Shown piece after piece: positions 16,270-24,377 of a stretch of DNA of 64,000 nucleotides. Origin of the DNA: Alphaproteobacteria bacterium (GTDB taxonomy: Bacteria > Pseudomonadota > Alphaproteobacteria > UBA8366 > GCA-2717185). Position 1 is the stretch's first letter. The number at the start of each line of letters is the position of its first letter. The notes beneath the pieces are model-generated. The model saw only the letters and a list, made by a program, of their open reading frames with translations. It did no database searches and had not been told where the DNA came from. The stretch spans positions 868,001-932,000 of the forward strand of contig WLWY01000001.1 of assembly GCA_012103325.1 (NCBI GenBank), given 5' to 3'. Both the position numbers and the translations under genes were made by a program.

Positions 16270-17313
16270 TCAGGCCCGGGCAAGGGCGTAGACCAGCCGT
16301 CCCTCGGGCAGCGGCGGGTGGGCCTGCCAGCTTTCACCGGCATCACTGCTGGAGAACACTTCACCGCCGTTGGTCGCGCAGGACATCCGCTCCGGGCGCC
16401 GGTCGTCGAAGGCCAGCTTGAACATCGTGTTGGCGGGCTTGTGCCCCATCTCGACACGGTCCCAACTGTCGCCGCCATCGCGGCTGTACAGCAGCACGCC
16501 GGTATCGCTTTGGAAGTCGGCGCCGGCCGAGACCCACAGCTTGCGCGGATTGCCCGGTACTTCGCGGATGTCGCGGCAATAGATCTGACCTTTGGCATTG
16601 AGCGGTTCCAGAGGTACATGGCTCCAGTGATCGCCCGCATCGTCGCTGCGGAACATCCCCGCGCGGCCGATACTGAACGTAACGCTGGGGCGCCAGCGGC
16701 TCGCCAGCACGCCATGCATATCGACGGTGTCGTCGTTCACATAATGTCCGTGGCTGAGATTTTCCCACGTTTCGCCGCCGTCTTCCGAGCGGATGATGCC
16801 GCCGACCTCGATTGCGCCAAACAACAGATCGGGGTCGCTCTCGCTGGCCGCCATCATAAGCACCCGCTTGACCGGGTTGGCGCCCGGCGCGGTCGTGATA
16901 TCGGGGAAGTGCACGCTCACCGGCATCCGCTCCCAATGCGCGCCGCCATCGATGCTGCGGTAGATTTCGCAATTCTCGTATCCGACATAGATCACGTCGG
17001 GATCGTGCGGGTGGAACAGGAACGACCACACCGGCTGACCGCGGTCCGGCACGTTCACCTTTTCCCAACTGTCACCATGATCGTCGCTACGGTAGGGGCC
17101 GTTCTGGGTACCGGCATAAATGATGTTGGGCTGGCTCGGATGCACCGTCAGCGCACGGATCGCCGGCGCCTCGGGCAGGCCTTCCGTCAGAAATGCCCAG
17201 CTTTCGCTTCCCTCGCCAAGCCGGTACAGCCCGGTATCGACGGGCCTTCCCGGCGCTGTTTCCCCGCCCATACCGACATAGACATAGGATGTGTTCGATG
17301 TGCCTGATGCCAT
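16270..17313 (-). CDS. BNR/Asp-box repeat beta-propeller (exo-sialidase-like) protein
   Basis: A 347-residue protein with recurring Asp-box motifs: SDDHGDSWEKV, SIDGGAHWERM, SEDGGETWENL, SDDAGDHWSHV, SRDGGDSWDRV and SSDAGESWQAH. It therefore forms a six- or seven-bladed propeller of the WD40/YVTN/BNR type. No signal peptide is seen, so it is probably cytoplasmic. GGGAGGGAAG before ATG 17313 sets the start. Catalytic residues of true sialidases are not evident; propellers of this kind serve as binding scaffolds or unknown hydrolases. It shares an operon with the acyl-CoA dehydrogenase and is divergent from the thiolase at 17535. Confidence 0.8.
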   Translation of the reverse strand: MASGTSNTSYVYVGMGGETAPGRPVDTGLYRLGEGSESWAFLTEGLPEAPAIRALTVHPSQPNIIYAGTQNGPYRSDDHGDSWEKVNVPDRGQPVWSFLFHPHDPDVIYVGYENCEIYRSIDGGAHWERMPVSVHFPDITTAPGANPVKRVLMMAASESDPDLLFGAIEVGGIIRSEDGGETWENLSHGHYVNDDTVDMHGVLASRWRPSVTFSIGRAGMFRSDDAGDHWSHVPLEPLNAKGQIYCRDIREVPGNPRKLWVSAGADFQSDTGVLLYSRDGGDSWDRVEMGHKPANTMFKLAFDDRRPERMSCATNGGEVFSSSDAGESWQAHPPLPEGRLVYALARA

Positions 17314-17534
17314 GAGACTTCCCTCCCATCGTCGCACCGTGACCGAGCCATGCCGCCCCGCTGTGCTCCGGGTTTCTCGCATGACGCCTCCGCTTCACCA
17401 GAAATGCTAGCACAAGGAACGACCGACCACGAATCCAGCATTAGCGCCGCAACGCAATTTCGCACCAGCTATTCTCACACCTGCCCCGAGCGGCTAGCAT
17501 CCGACCGCGGATCATTAACCAGGGGAGAGGCGCA

Positions 17535-18698
17535 TTGGCCAATGCACAGCGCGACGTCGCGATAGTCGGCGTTGCTGAATCGGATTTGGGTCGCGTGCCT
17601 GACAAGAGCAAGTTCCAGCTTTCTGCCGAAGCAAGCAGGGCAGCGCTGGACGAGGCCGGGCTGACGGTCAAGGACGTCGACGGGCTGCTGACCACCATCA
17701 TCACCGAGGGCGGCCAGTTCTCCACCATGCTGATGGCCGAGTATATGGGCATCACGCCGCGCTTCACCGACTCGACCTCGATCGGCGGGTCGTCCTTCGT
17801 CGCCTATGTGGAACATGCCGCCATGGCGATCGCCACCGGGTTGTGTGAGGTGGCGCTGATCTGCCATGGCAGCACCAACATCTCCGACCGCGGCGGCAAG
17901 GGCGGGCCGGTATCGCAAACGACCGACGTGTTCGGGCCGAGCCAGTTCGAAGAGCCTTACGGCGTGTCGACCGTCGGCAGTTACGCACTGGCGGCACAAC
18001 GCCACATGCATCAATACGGCACGACCAGCGAGCAGTTGGCGGAGATCGCGGTGGCGACGCGGCACTGGGCCTCGATGAATCCGAAGGCCTATATGCGCGA
18101 CCGCATCACCATCGACGACGTGATGAACTCGCGGCTGATCGCCTCGCCGCTGCATCTGCTGGATTGCTGTCTGGTCACCGACGCGGGTGGCGCCGTCGTG
18201 CTGACCTCGCTGGAACGCGCGCGGGATCTGAAATCCAAACCAGTGCGCGTGCTGGGAACCGGCGAGGCGCACACCCACCGCATGATCAGCCAGATGCCGG
18301 ACCTGACCCAAACCGCGGCAGCGATTTCCGGCAAGCTGGCGTTCGAGCGCGCCGGGCTGACCCACACCGATATCGATGTGGCGGAAATTTACGACAGCTT
18401 CACCATCACCGTGCTGCTGACCCTGGAGAGTCTGGGTTTCTGCAAGCCAGGCGAAGGCGGCGCCTTCGTATCGAACCAGCGTACCGCGCCGGGCGGCGAC
18501 TTCCCGATGAACACCCAGGGCGGCGCGCTCAGCTATACCCATCCTGGCATGTTCGGTATCTTCACCGTCATCGAAGGCACGCGTCAGGTGCGCGGCGACT
18601 GCGGCCCACGCCAGGTACCGGACGCGAAGATCGCGCTGTGCAATGGGACCGGTGGCGTGCTGTCTTCCACCGGAACGATCATTTTGGGGAGGGACTGA
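17535..18698 (+). CDS. thiolase-family protein (SCP2-type acetyl-CoA acetyltransferase-like)
   Basis: A 387-residue thiolase-like protein: DVAIVGVAESDLG, DSTSIGGSSFVAYVEHAA (where the nucleophile Cys of classical thiolases is replaced by Ser/Gly context), LLDCCLVTDAGGAVVLTS, VAEIYDSFTITVLLTLESLGF, NTQGGALSYTHPGMFGI and CNGTGGVLSSTGTIIL. This is the nonspecific lipid-transfer/SCP2 thiolase group, which commonly works with a DUF35 OB-fold partner in acyl-CoA chain shortening (established for steroid and related pathways). The start is TTG at 17535 with GGGGAGAGG upstream. The stop is followed after 2 bases by the partner gene's ATG (TGATCATG). Confidence 0.88.
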   Translation: MANAQRDVAIVGVAESDLGRVPDKSKFQLSAEASRAALDEAGLTVKDVDGLLTTIITEGGQFSTMLMAEYMGITPRFTDSTSIGGSSFVAYVEHAAMAIATGLCEVALICHGSTNISDRGGKGGPVSQTTDVFGPSQFEEPYGVSTVGSYALAAQRHMHQYGTTSEQLAEIAVATRHWASMNPKAYMRDRITIDDVMNSRLIASPLHLLDCCLVTDAGGAVVLTSLERARDLKSKPVRVLGTGEAHTHRMISQMPDLTQTAAAISGKLAFERAGLTHTDIDVAEIYDSFTITVLLTLESLGFCKPGEGGAFVSNQRTAPGGDFPMNTQGGALSYTHPGMFGIFTVIEGTRQVRGDCGPRQVPDAKIALCNGTGGVLSSTGTIILGRD

Positions 18699-18700
18699 TC

Positions 18701-19102
18701 ATGGCCTTGCCACCACTGCCAAGACCCTATCAGGACACGGCTCCCTATTGGAAGGCCGCGCGCGAACATCGTTTCGTCATTCAACACTGCACGGAATGCG
18801 GCGAACACCAGTTCTATCCGCGCGGCGTGTGCAGCCATTGCCTGTCGAGCGATCTGGAATGGCAAGACGCGTCAGGCAAGGGCGAAGTGTATTCCTTCTC
18901 GGTCAACCACCGCGCGCCGCATCCGGGTTTCGCCGACAAGCTGCCCTTCGTGCTGGCGATCGTCGAACTGGCGGAAGGACCGCGCATGATGACCAACATC
19001 GTCGAATGCCATCCGGAGTCGGTCACGATCGGCATGACTGTCGAAGTGGTGTTCGACGACGTCACTGAAGAGGTGACGTTGCCAAAATTCCGGCCTGCCT
19101 GA
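18701..19102 (+). CDS. Zn-ribbon/OB-fold (DUF35) partner of the thiolase
   Basis: 133 residues. The N-terminal rubredoxin-like zinc ribbon CTECGEHQFYPRGVCSHC (two CxxC knuckles) is followed by the OB-fold (GEVYSFSVNHRAP, LPFVLAIVELAEGPRMMTNIV, IGMTVEVVFDDV). DUF35 proteins bind and activate SCP2-type thiolases as mixed complexes. The gene starts 2 bases after the thiolase stop, and the GGGGAGGGA near the end of the thiolase gene serves as its ribosome site, so expression is coupled. The zinc ligands are intact, unlike in the second copy at 42704. Confidence 0.9.
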   Translation: MALPPLPRPYQDTAPYWKAAREHRFVIQHCTECGEHQFYPRGVCSHCLSSDLEWQDASGKGEVYSFSVNHRAPHPGFADKLPFVLAIVELAEGPRMMTNIVECHPESVTIGMTVEVVFDDVTEEVTLPKFRPA

Positions 19103-19358
19103 AGAGAAAGGCTGCATCGGATTCAGCGGTCGCGTGATCCGGCCATCCTGCGGCACAAACGTTTCTTCAGCCGGTATATGTTGCTATGGTGGGACCCGCG
19201 TGATAGCGCTACGGCAGTCTGGGTACGAGCGACGTCGGACACCCGCCCCGCCAAATATACGTCAAATGGCAATCCTTCCCGGCCTTACGGTGCCGTCTTG
19301 TGGTGCAGTTTCGGGGCGAGCTTGGTTTCGACATATTTTCCATGGGAAGGATAGTGAA

Positions 19359-19709
19359 GTGAACAAGCAATCGATAAAACGATTCTTGGAAGGGGCCGTG
19401 GTCGGCGGCATCGTGCTTTCGGTACTGATGTTTGCGACCGGTTGGGCGGTGAAGAGCAGCACGGCGGAAATGACCGCGCGGGAGCAGACGCGCGACGCGG
19501 TGGCCGAGAGCCTGGCGTCGATTTGTGTCGCGCAGTTCGACGCCTCGACGGACAAGGCCGCGAAGCTGACCGAGATGACCGCGCTCCAATCCTGGACACG
19601 CGGCGAGTTCGTTGCCAAGCAAGGATGGGCGACCATGCCCGGCAGCGACTCGGCAGAGAGCCGAGTCGCCGATGCATGTGCCGTGCAATTGACGAATCGG
19701 AAAAGCTAG
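19359..19709 (+). CDS. conserved hypothetical single-pass membrane protein
   Basis: A 116-residue protein with one N-terminal transmembrane helix (FLEGAVVGGIVLSVLMFATG) and a hydrophilic, probably periplasmic, domain with AVAESLASICVAQFDAS and TALQSWTRGEFVAKQGWATM. The start is GTG at 19359, because GGAAGGA lies 8 bases upstream and VNKQSIKRF gives a sensible positively charged N-terminus. The TAG stop is part of the CTAG that begins repeat A1. Similar short proteins occur in alphaproteobacteria without known function. The 256 bases upstream hold no other gene that I can see. Confidence 0.7.
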   Translation: MNKQSIKRFLEGAVVGGIVLSVLMFATGWAVKSSTAEMTAREQTRDAVAESLASICVAQFDASTDKAAKLTEMTALQSWTRGEFVAKQGWATMPGSDSAESRVADACAVQLTNRKS

Positions 19710-19838
19710 TGCGATGGTTCTGAAGGCCGTCGCATTACATGCGATGGAATTTAGAATCTGAATCACACTAGATTCAAATAGTTGGTGTGCTGATTCACGC
19801 GAAATTCAATCCTTTGAATTTCACGATCAGGACACTAG
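19706..19838. repeat. CTAG-bounded 133-bp double-hairpin repeat, family A copy 1
   Basis: Exactly 133 bp from CTAG (19706) to CTAG (19835-19838). The left half is an imperfect palindrome ending AATCACACTAG; the right half contains the hairpin GAAATTCAA/TTGAATTTC. It is near-identical in plan and length to copies at 48718 and 52751. Its first CTAG holds the TAG stop of the upstream gene; its last ends 14 bases before the SDR stop. A MITE-like element is inferred. Confidence 0.85.
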
Positions 19839-19852
19839 AGCGGACTCGCGCC

Positions 19853-20593
19853 CTACTGCGCCAGAAAGCCGCCATCCACGGGCATCTCGATGCCGGTGAT
19901 GTAGGAGGAGTCGTCGCTCGCGAGGAATAGATTCGCGTGTGCGACTTCTTCGATACCGCCTTCGCGGCCCATGGGAACGGCCGAGATCATCTTACGGCGC
20001 ACTTCCGGATCGGCGCTCATCATCGAGGTGCGCATCGCCGGCATGAGCCCCGGATGCACGGAGTTGACGCGGATGCCATCGCGCGCGAATTGCACCGCGG
20101 CCGCCTTGGTCGCTAGACGCACCGCGCCCTTGGCGGCGTTGTAGCCCATATGCACGAAGCGCTGCCCGGTGATGCCGGAAATCGACGAGATATTGACGAT
20201 CGACCCGCCACCGGTCTTCTGCATTGCAGGGATGATCGCGCGCATGCCCAGAAACACCCCGCGGGCGTTAACGTTCATCTGCTCGTCCCAGGTGGCGGTG
20301 TTGAGGATGTCGGGATGGCTGCCGCTGACCCCGGCATTGTTCACCAGCACGTCGATTTTACCTTCAGCCGCGAGCGTGTCGGTTACGAGGGCATCCCAAT
20401 CCGCCTCGCTTGTCACGTCGAGTTTCTGGAAGCGGGCGGCGTTGCCGATATTCGCCGCAAGCGCCGCACCTTCATCCGCCAGGATATCTGTCAGGACGAC
20501 CTTCGCACCTTCCGCCGCGAACAGTTTCGCCGTCGCGGCACCCATGCCCGACGACGCCCCCGTCACGATCGCAACCTTATCCTTCAACCGCAT
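19853..20593 (-). CDS. short-chain dehydrogenase/reductase
   Basis: A 246-residue classical SDR. TGASSGMG is the nucleotide-binding glycine motif (residues about 12-19). LDVT, NNAG, the NISSISG serine, the GYNAAKGA Tyr-xxx-Lys catalytic pair, and PVDGGF near the C-terminus are all in place. It catalyses NAD(P)-dependent oxidation or reduction of a hydroxyl/keto substrate. An acidic residue (TDI after the second strand) suggests NAD(H). It is third in the minus-strand run TauD-CitE-SDR, 21 bases after the CitE-like gene, with AGAGGAGAGA before its ATG. Confidence 0.9.
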   Translation of the reverse strand: MRLKDKVAIVTGASSGMGAATAKLFAAEGAKVVLTDILADEGAALAANIGNAARFQKLDVTSEADWDALVTDTLAAEGKIDVLVNNAGVSGSHPDILNTATWDEQMNVNARGVFLGMRAIIPAMQKTGGGSIVNISSISGITGQRFVHMGYNAAKGAVRLATKAAAVQFARDGIRVNSVHPGLMPAMRTSMMSADPEVRRKMISAVPMGREGGIEEVAHANLFLASDDSSYITGIEMPVDGGFLAQ

Positions 20594-20614
20594 GATTTCT
20601 CTCCTCTGTTATGT

Positions 20615-21466
20615 CTACCGGTCTACACCACGCCGTTCGGCGATAGCGAGCAACCGCTTCGCCCGCTTGACGATGGCGGCGTTGATCATGCGCCCATCGA
20701 GCCGGGCGCTGCCCACGCTATCCGCCGCCGCGGCCTCGAGGATACGCTTCGCCTCGGCGACGGCGTCCGCTTCCGGCGTGAAGGCGGCGTGAATATGTGG
20801 TATCTGGCCCGCGTGATAGGATGCCTTGCCGGAGAAACCCATGGCCGCGGCGCGCGTCAGTTCCGCGATCAAGCCTGCCTCGTCGTCCGGGTCGTAAAAG
20901 GCACCGTCCATCGCTTCTATGCTAGCGTCGCCAGCCGCAGCCGCCACCCGGCCGCGCGCATAGGCCAGTGCCTCCCAGGAACGGTCGGAGCCGAGTGAGC
21001 CGGAAAGATCGTCGCTGCCAAGTAGCAGCATGACGATCTGTGGTGCAGCGTTGGCGATCTCATAGACGTTTTCCAGCCCGCTTGGCGACTCGATGATCGG
21101 CACGAGCTCAATATCCGGATGCACGGCGCAGAGCGTCGCGGCGATCTGGCGCACCTCGTCGGCCGACTCGATCTTTGGCAGCAGCAGTCCGTCCGGCGGC
21201 GACTGCCACTCGATGACGGCAATCGAATCGCGCAGCCCGTCCACCGAGTGCGGATGGTTGATACGGAGATATTGAAGGAACGGCCCTTCGCGTTCGAAGA
21301 CGGGCGCGACCGTCTCCCGCGCTTCGGCTTTGCGGCCGGGTGCCGTACCGTCTTCCAGGTCGAAGACCGCGATGTCCGTACCGGCGTTGGCCGCGTCGTC
21401 GAACTTTTCCGGCAGCAGCGCGGAAAAGACCATCGCGCTGCGCCGGTTCACCTGCCGCGTGCGCAT
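20615..21466 (-). CDS. HpcH/HpaI aldolase / citrate lyase beta-subunit (CitE)-like lyase
   Basis: A 283-residue CitE-like TIM barrel: RRSAMVFSALLPEKFDDA, IAVFDLEDGTAPGRKAEARE (metal and substrate Asp-Glu), YLRINHPHS, LLLPKIESADEV, LVPIIESPSGLENVYEIA, LLLGSDDLSGSLG and GFSGKASYHAGQIPHIHAAF. The family cleaves or forms C-C bonds of CoA-thioester substrates such as malyl-CoA or citramalyl-CoA. It is translationally close to its neighbours: 3 bases after the TauD gene's stop and 21 before the SDR. It is probably a lyase acting in the same degradation route. Confidence 0.88.
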   Translation of the reverse strand: MRTRQVNRRSAMVFSALLPEKFDDAANAGTDIAVFDLEDGTAPGRKAEARETVAPVFEREGPFLQYLRINHPHSVDGLRDSIAVIEWQSPPDGLLLPKIESADEVRQIAATLCAVHPDIELVPIIESPSGLENVYEIANAAPQIVMLLLGSDDLSGSLGSDRSWEALAYARGRVAAAAGDASIEAMDGAFYDPDDEAGLIAELTRAAAMGFSGKASYHAGQIPHIHAAFTPEADAVAEAKRILEAAAADSVGSARLDGRMINAAIVKRAKRLLAIAERRGVDR

Positions 21467-21469
21467 CGC

Positions 21470-22357
21470 TCAGCCCGCCGCATGCATTTCAATTGCCTGA
21501 CCGCGCACGGTCGTGCGGATGAAGCGGCGGCGCTCGTCGCGCGGATAGTCGAGCCGGCCGCAATGCATCACGCCGCCGCGGTTCTCCCACATCAGTGTGT
21601 CGCCGAACCGCCACTCGTGCTCCCAACGATATTCCGGCCGGTCGATGCAATCGAACAGTTCGTTGAGAATCTCTTCGCTCTCGGCCTCGGACACATCCAG
21701 GACGCGCACCGTAATCAGCGGGTTCACATAAATCGCCGGCCGCCGGCTCATCGGATGCACGCAGACGACGGGCTGGACGACCGTCGTACTGTCGCGGCCC
21801 TCTTTGTCCAGGCTATTGGCCACCAGGCTCGTCGTCTTGTTGCGCGTGTTGCCGCCATAGGAAAACTCGGCCTTGAGACCGGCGATGCGGCGTTTGGTCC
21901 GGTCCGGCAAATCCGCAAAGGCCACATGTGTGTCGGTGAAACAGGTGTTGCCGCCGCGGCTCGGGATCTCCTGCGAATGCAGCAGCGTGGCCTTGGCCGG
22001 GATCGGGTCATAGGACAAATCGGAATGCCAGCCGTCGCGCAGCCGCTCCAGCGCGCCGCGCGACGCGGCAGCCAGGTCGAACTTACCCGCATCGTCATAG
22101 TTCCGCATCACGACGACGTTGGAATCTTCGGGATGCTGGAACTTGCGCTGCACATGCGGCTGCAGATTGCCGAAATGCGCGGAGAACGCCGCCAGTTCGG
22201 GCACCATCAGCGATTGCCCGCGAAAGCGCAGGACGCGATGGTCAAGAAACGCCCGTTCGATTGCGGCGACTTCTTCCGCGGCGAGCGGACGCTTCATATC
22301 GACACCCGAGATTTCGGCGGCGAGCCCTTCGCCGAGCGGTGTGACAGTGAAGGCCAT
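21470..22357 (-). CDS. TauD/TfdA family Fe(II)/2-oxoglutarate dioxygenase (copy 1)
   Basis: A 295-residue dioxygenase. The facial triad is visible: HxD in DGWHSDLSYDP (near residue 111) and the distal His in VMHCGRLDYPRDERRRFIR, with the 2-oxoglutarate-binding Arg near the C-terminus. The N-terminus AAEISGVDMKRPL is the usual TauD opening. These enzymes hydroxylate small acids such as taurine, phenoxyacetates or alkyl sulfates; the substrate is not known here. AGGAGAGA upstream favours ATG 22357 over the longer frame. It is first gene of a TauD-CitE-SDR operon. Copy 2 at 23745 is a close paralog with an internal deletion. Confidence 0.92.
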   Translation of the reverse strand: MAFTVTPLGEGLAAEISGVDMKRPLAAEEVAAIERAFLDHRVLRFRGQSLMVPELAAFSAHFGNLQPHVQRKFQHPEDSNVVVMRNYDDAGKFDLAAASRGALERLRDGWHSDLSYDPIPAKATLLHSQEIPSRGGNTCFTDTHVAFADLPDRTKRRIAGLKAEFSYGGNTRNKTTSLVANSLDKEGRDSTTVVQPVVCVHPMSRRPAIYVNPLITVRVLDVSEAESEEILNELFDCIDRPEYRWEHEWRFGDTLMWENRGGVMHCGRLDYPRDERRRFIRTTVRGQAIEMHAAG

Positions 22358-22547
22358 CGCAGTCTCTCCTACCTGATGGACATTCTTTCTCGCCAAGTTT
22401 GGCGAAGCTGCCGCCATCGCGCAATGGCCGTGTACAGAACGAAATTCGGAGAGATTATTCTACAAGGACGGCTTCCAGAACGCTGCGGATGACATGCAGG
22501 AATGTGACGATCCTGCACCCGTTGACGTCCGCGATACGCGGCGGCGG

Positions 22548-23330
22548 TTACCCCGCCCTGCGCCGCCGCCTTGTCCAAATGAGACCGATAAGGCCGACAC
22601 CCAGGAGGGCTACCGCTCCCGGCTCAGGAACCGCAGTCGCCGCTTCCGCGACGATCAGGCGGTCGATCAAGAAGTCTTCGCTGTCGCCGTCAACCGTCAG
22701 GTTTCTAATCGCGTCGCCGTGGTTCAGTTCGAAGTCGTCGCGCGGTGCGTCGAAGACGAACCCGATGAAGGGGATGACACCTTCGGTGAGCGTATCCACA
22801 ACATCTGTGGGGGGCGCCGGCGTACAAAGGGAAAGAACTTCGCAGGCAAGGAATTCGAATCCAGGCACGCCGCCAGTGCCGAAATCGAAGCCGATTTCCT
22901 CCAGGTCCAGTGTTAAATTCGTCCCGCCCTCGTCTTGCAGCCCCAGAAATGCAACGCCGAGCATATTCGGGCGGTTGAACTGAAGTTCCAGCCCATCCGA
23001 GGTTTCCTGATCGTCGCTATCAAGCTCGACCAAAAAGAAGCCGGTGCCGGTAAGACCGGGGTTGTCAGGAGGGCCTTCGCCATTGCCTTCCAGATCGACG
23101 GTCACCGGGCCGAGTGGATTGCCGGTGGAGTTGCTGGCGAACGAACTGGCCGGCCCATCGAAATCCTCCGTCAGGAAAGCCGCACCCGCAAGCGCCGCCT
23201 CCCAGTCCGCCTGATTGGTAAAAGTCGACACGATGGCGTGGGCGTTGCCATGCATAAACAATGCGGTGCCCATCGCCAACAAGCCTACACAGAAACGATT
23301 CAAAAGCTTCTTTGATGAAGTACTGGTCAC
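22548..23330 (-). CDS. PEP-CTERM sorting domain protein
   Basis: 260 residues. The signal peptide is NRFCVGLLAMGTALFMHGNAHA, followed by a mature domain with DWEAALAGAAFLTEDFDGP and many Asp/Gly residues, and the C-terminal tripartite PEP-CTERM signal VPEPGAVALLGVGLIGLIWT followed by RRRRR. The product is expected to be exported and anchored or processed by an exosortase. The start is GTG 23330, preceded by GGGAGAGA; the frame stays open upstream to 23423 without a better site. A sigma-54-type promoter lies about 55 bases upstream (23386-23401). Confidence 0.88.
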   Translation of the reverse strand: MTSTSSKKLLNRFCVGLLAMGTALFMHGNAHAIVSTFTNQADWEAALAGAAFLTEDFDGPASSFASNSTGNPLGPVTVDLEGNGEGPPDNPGLTGTGFFLVELDSDDQETSDGLELQFNRPNMLGVAFLGLQDEGGTNLTLDLEEIGFDFGTGGVPGFEFLACEVLSLCTPAPPTDVVDTLTEGVIPFIGFVFDAPRDDFELNHGDAIRNLTVDGDSEDFLIDRLIVAEAATAVPEPGAVALLGVGLIGLIWTRRRRRAG

Positions 23331-23385
23331 GCTCTCTCCCCTTTTCTCCAAGGCGGACACCCCTTGTCCAGCCACCCTACAAACT

Positions 23386-23401
23386 TGCAAAAAGAATGCA
23401 A
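23386..23401 (-). promoter_or_regulatory. near-consensus sigma-54 promoter upstream of PEP-CTERM gene
   Basis: Read on the minus strand: TTGCATTCTTTTTGCA. The -12 TTGCA is perfect and the 10-base spacing between the key dinucleotides is right, but the -24 GG reads TG. It would start transcription near 23375, about 45 bases before the GTG start. Confidence 0.4.
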
Positions 23402-23744
23402 AACTTCGTTGCATAGCGCGCAAGCAGCTAAAACTATTGTATATTTGAGCAAAAATCGTACCAATCTAAACTTTCGTTGGTTTATGAAAGGCTTGCGCAA
23501 TTTGCTGCGGAGAAAACTGACCAAAAGTGTAAGGAATTCCGACACCACTTTCTTGAAAAATCTACACCGTAGTAAAATTACTTCATCTTTATCAACGGCT
23601 TATGATAAAATTTTTGCGTGGAGAAGAGTTGTAAAATTTTCCGACACTGACAGTTGGCCATAGCGGCGCTTCGTTGGGAATTCCAAAACACGCGAACATG
23701 ACGGTTTCCCAGCTTGCGGCAAGGCTATGCGTGTGCCGATGTGG
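23402..23744. other. AT-rich intergenic region, no gene seen
   Basis: About 340 bases that are clearly AT-rich compared with the neighbours, upstream of the PEP-CTERM gene and downstream of the internally deleted TauD gene. The frames open here lack ribosome sites and have unusual composition. No repeat or RNA gene is recognised. Confidence 0.5.
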
Positions 23745-24278
23745 TCAGAGTTGCATTTCAATCGCCTGACCGGTCACAGTCGTGCGGATGAAGCGGCGGC
23801 GTTCATCTCGTGGGTAATCGAGCCGGCCGCAATGCATCACACCGCCGCGGTTTTCCCACATCAGCGTGTCGCCGCCGCGGCTCGGAATTTCCTGCGCATG
23901 CAGCAAGGTGGCCTTGGCCGGGACCGGGTCGTAGGACAGATCGGAATGCCAGCCGTCGCGCAGCCGCTCCAGCGCGCCGCGCGAGGCGGTGGCCAGGTCG
24001 AATTTTCCGTCGTCGCCATAATTCCGCATCACCACGACATTGGGGTCTTCGGGATGCTGGAACTTGCGCTGCACATGCGGCTGCAGATCGCCGAACTGTC
24101 CGGAGAACACCGCCAGTTCGGGCACCGTCAGCGATTGCCCGCGAAAGCGCAGGACGCGACGGTCGAGAAACGCCCGCTCGATCCCCGCGAGATCCTCCGC
24201 ACCGAGTGGCTCCGTCATATCGATGCCCGAGACTTCGGCGGCGAGGTCCTCGCCGAGCGGCGTGACAGTAACAGCCAT
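23745..24278 (-). CDS. TauD/TfdA dioxygenase with 116-residue in-frame internal deletion (copy 2)
   Basis: 177 residues, a close paralog of copy 1 (21470-22357) that is collinear for the first 136 residues (to EIPSRGG), then jumps directly to DTLMWENRGGVMHCGR. Exactly 116 residues of copy 1 are missing. The junction lies in a GGC-rich microhomology. The HxD (WHSDLSYD), distal His (VMHCGRLDY) and C-terminal Arg are all kept, and there is no stop or frameshift. It may be a decaying gene or a mini-dioxygenase. ATG 24278 follows a purine-rich GAAGAGGAC stretch. Confidence 0.75.
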   Translation of the reverse strand: MAVTVTPLGEDLAAEVSGIDMTEPLGAEDLAGIERAFLDRRVLRFRGQSLTVPELAVFSGQFGDLQPHVQRKFQHPEDPNVVVMRNYGDDGKFDLATASRGALERLRDGWHSDLSYDPVPAKATLLHAQEIPSRGGDTLMWENRGGVMHCGRLDYPRDERRRFIRTTVTGQAIEMQL

Positions 24279-24377
24279 TGCTGTCCTCTTCTGCTGCCAA
24301 TTCCAATGGGCATAATCTTACACATGGTACCTCTTGCGACTCCATACCCGCCTGGAAGCGTTGTATAATCGCATTGC

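Noticed and set aside
16239..16715. Upstream extension of the acyl-CoA dehydrogenase
   Set aside because: It overlaps the end of the BNR gene on the same strand; family N-terminus and ribosome site are at GTG 16238.
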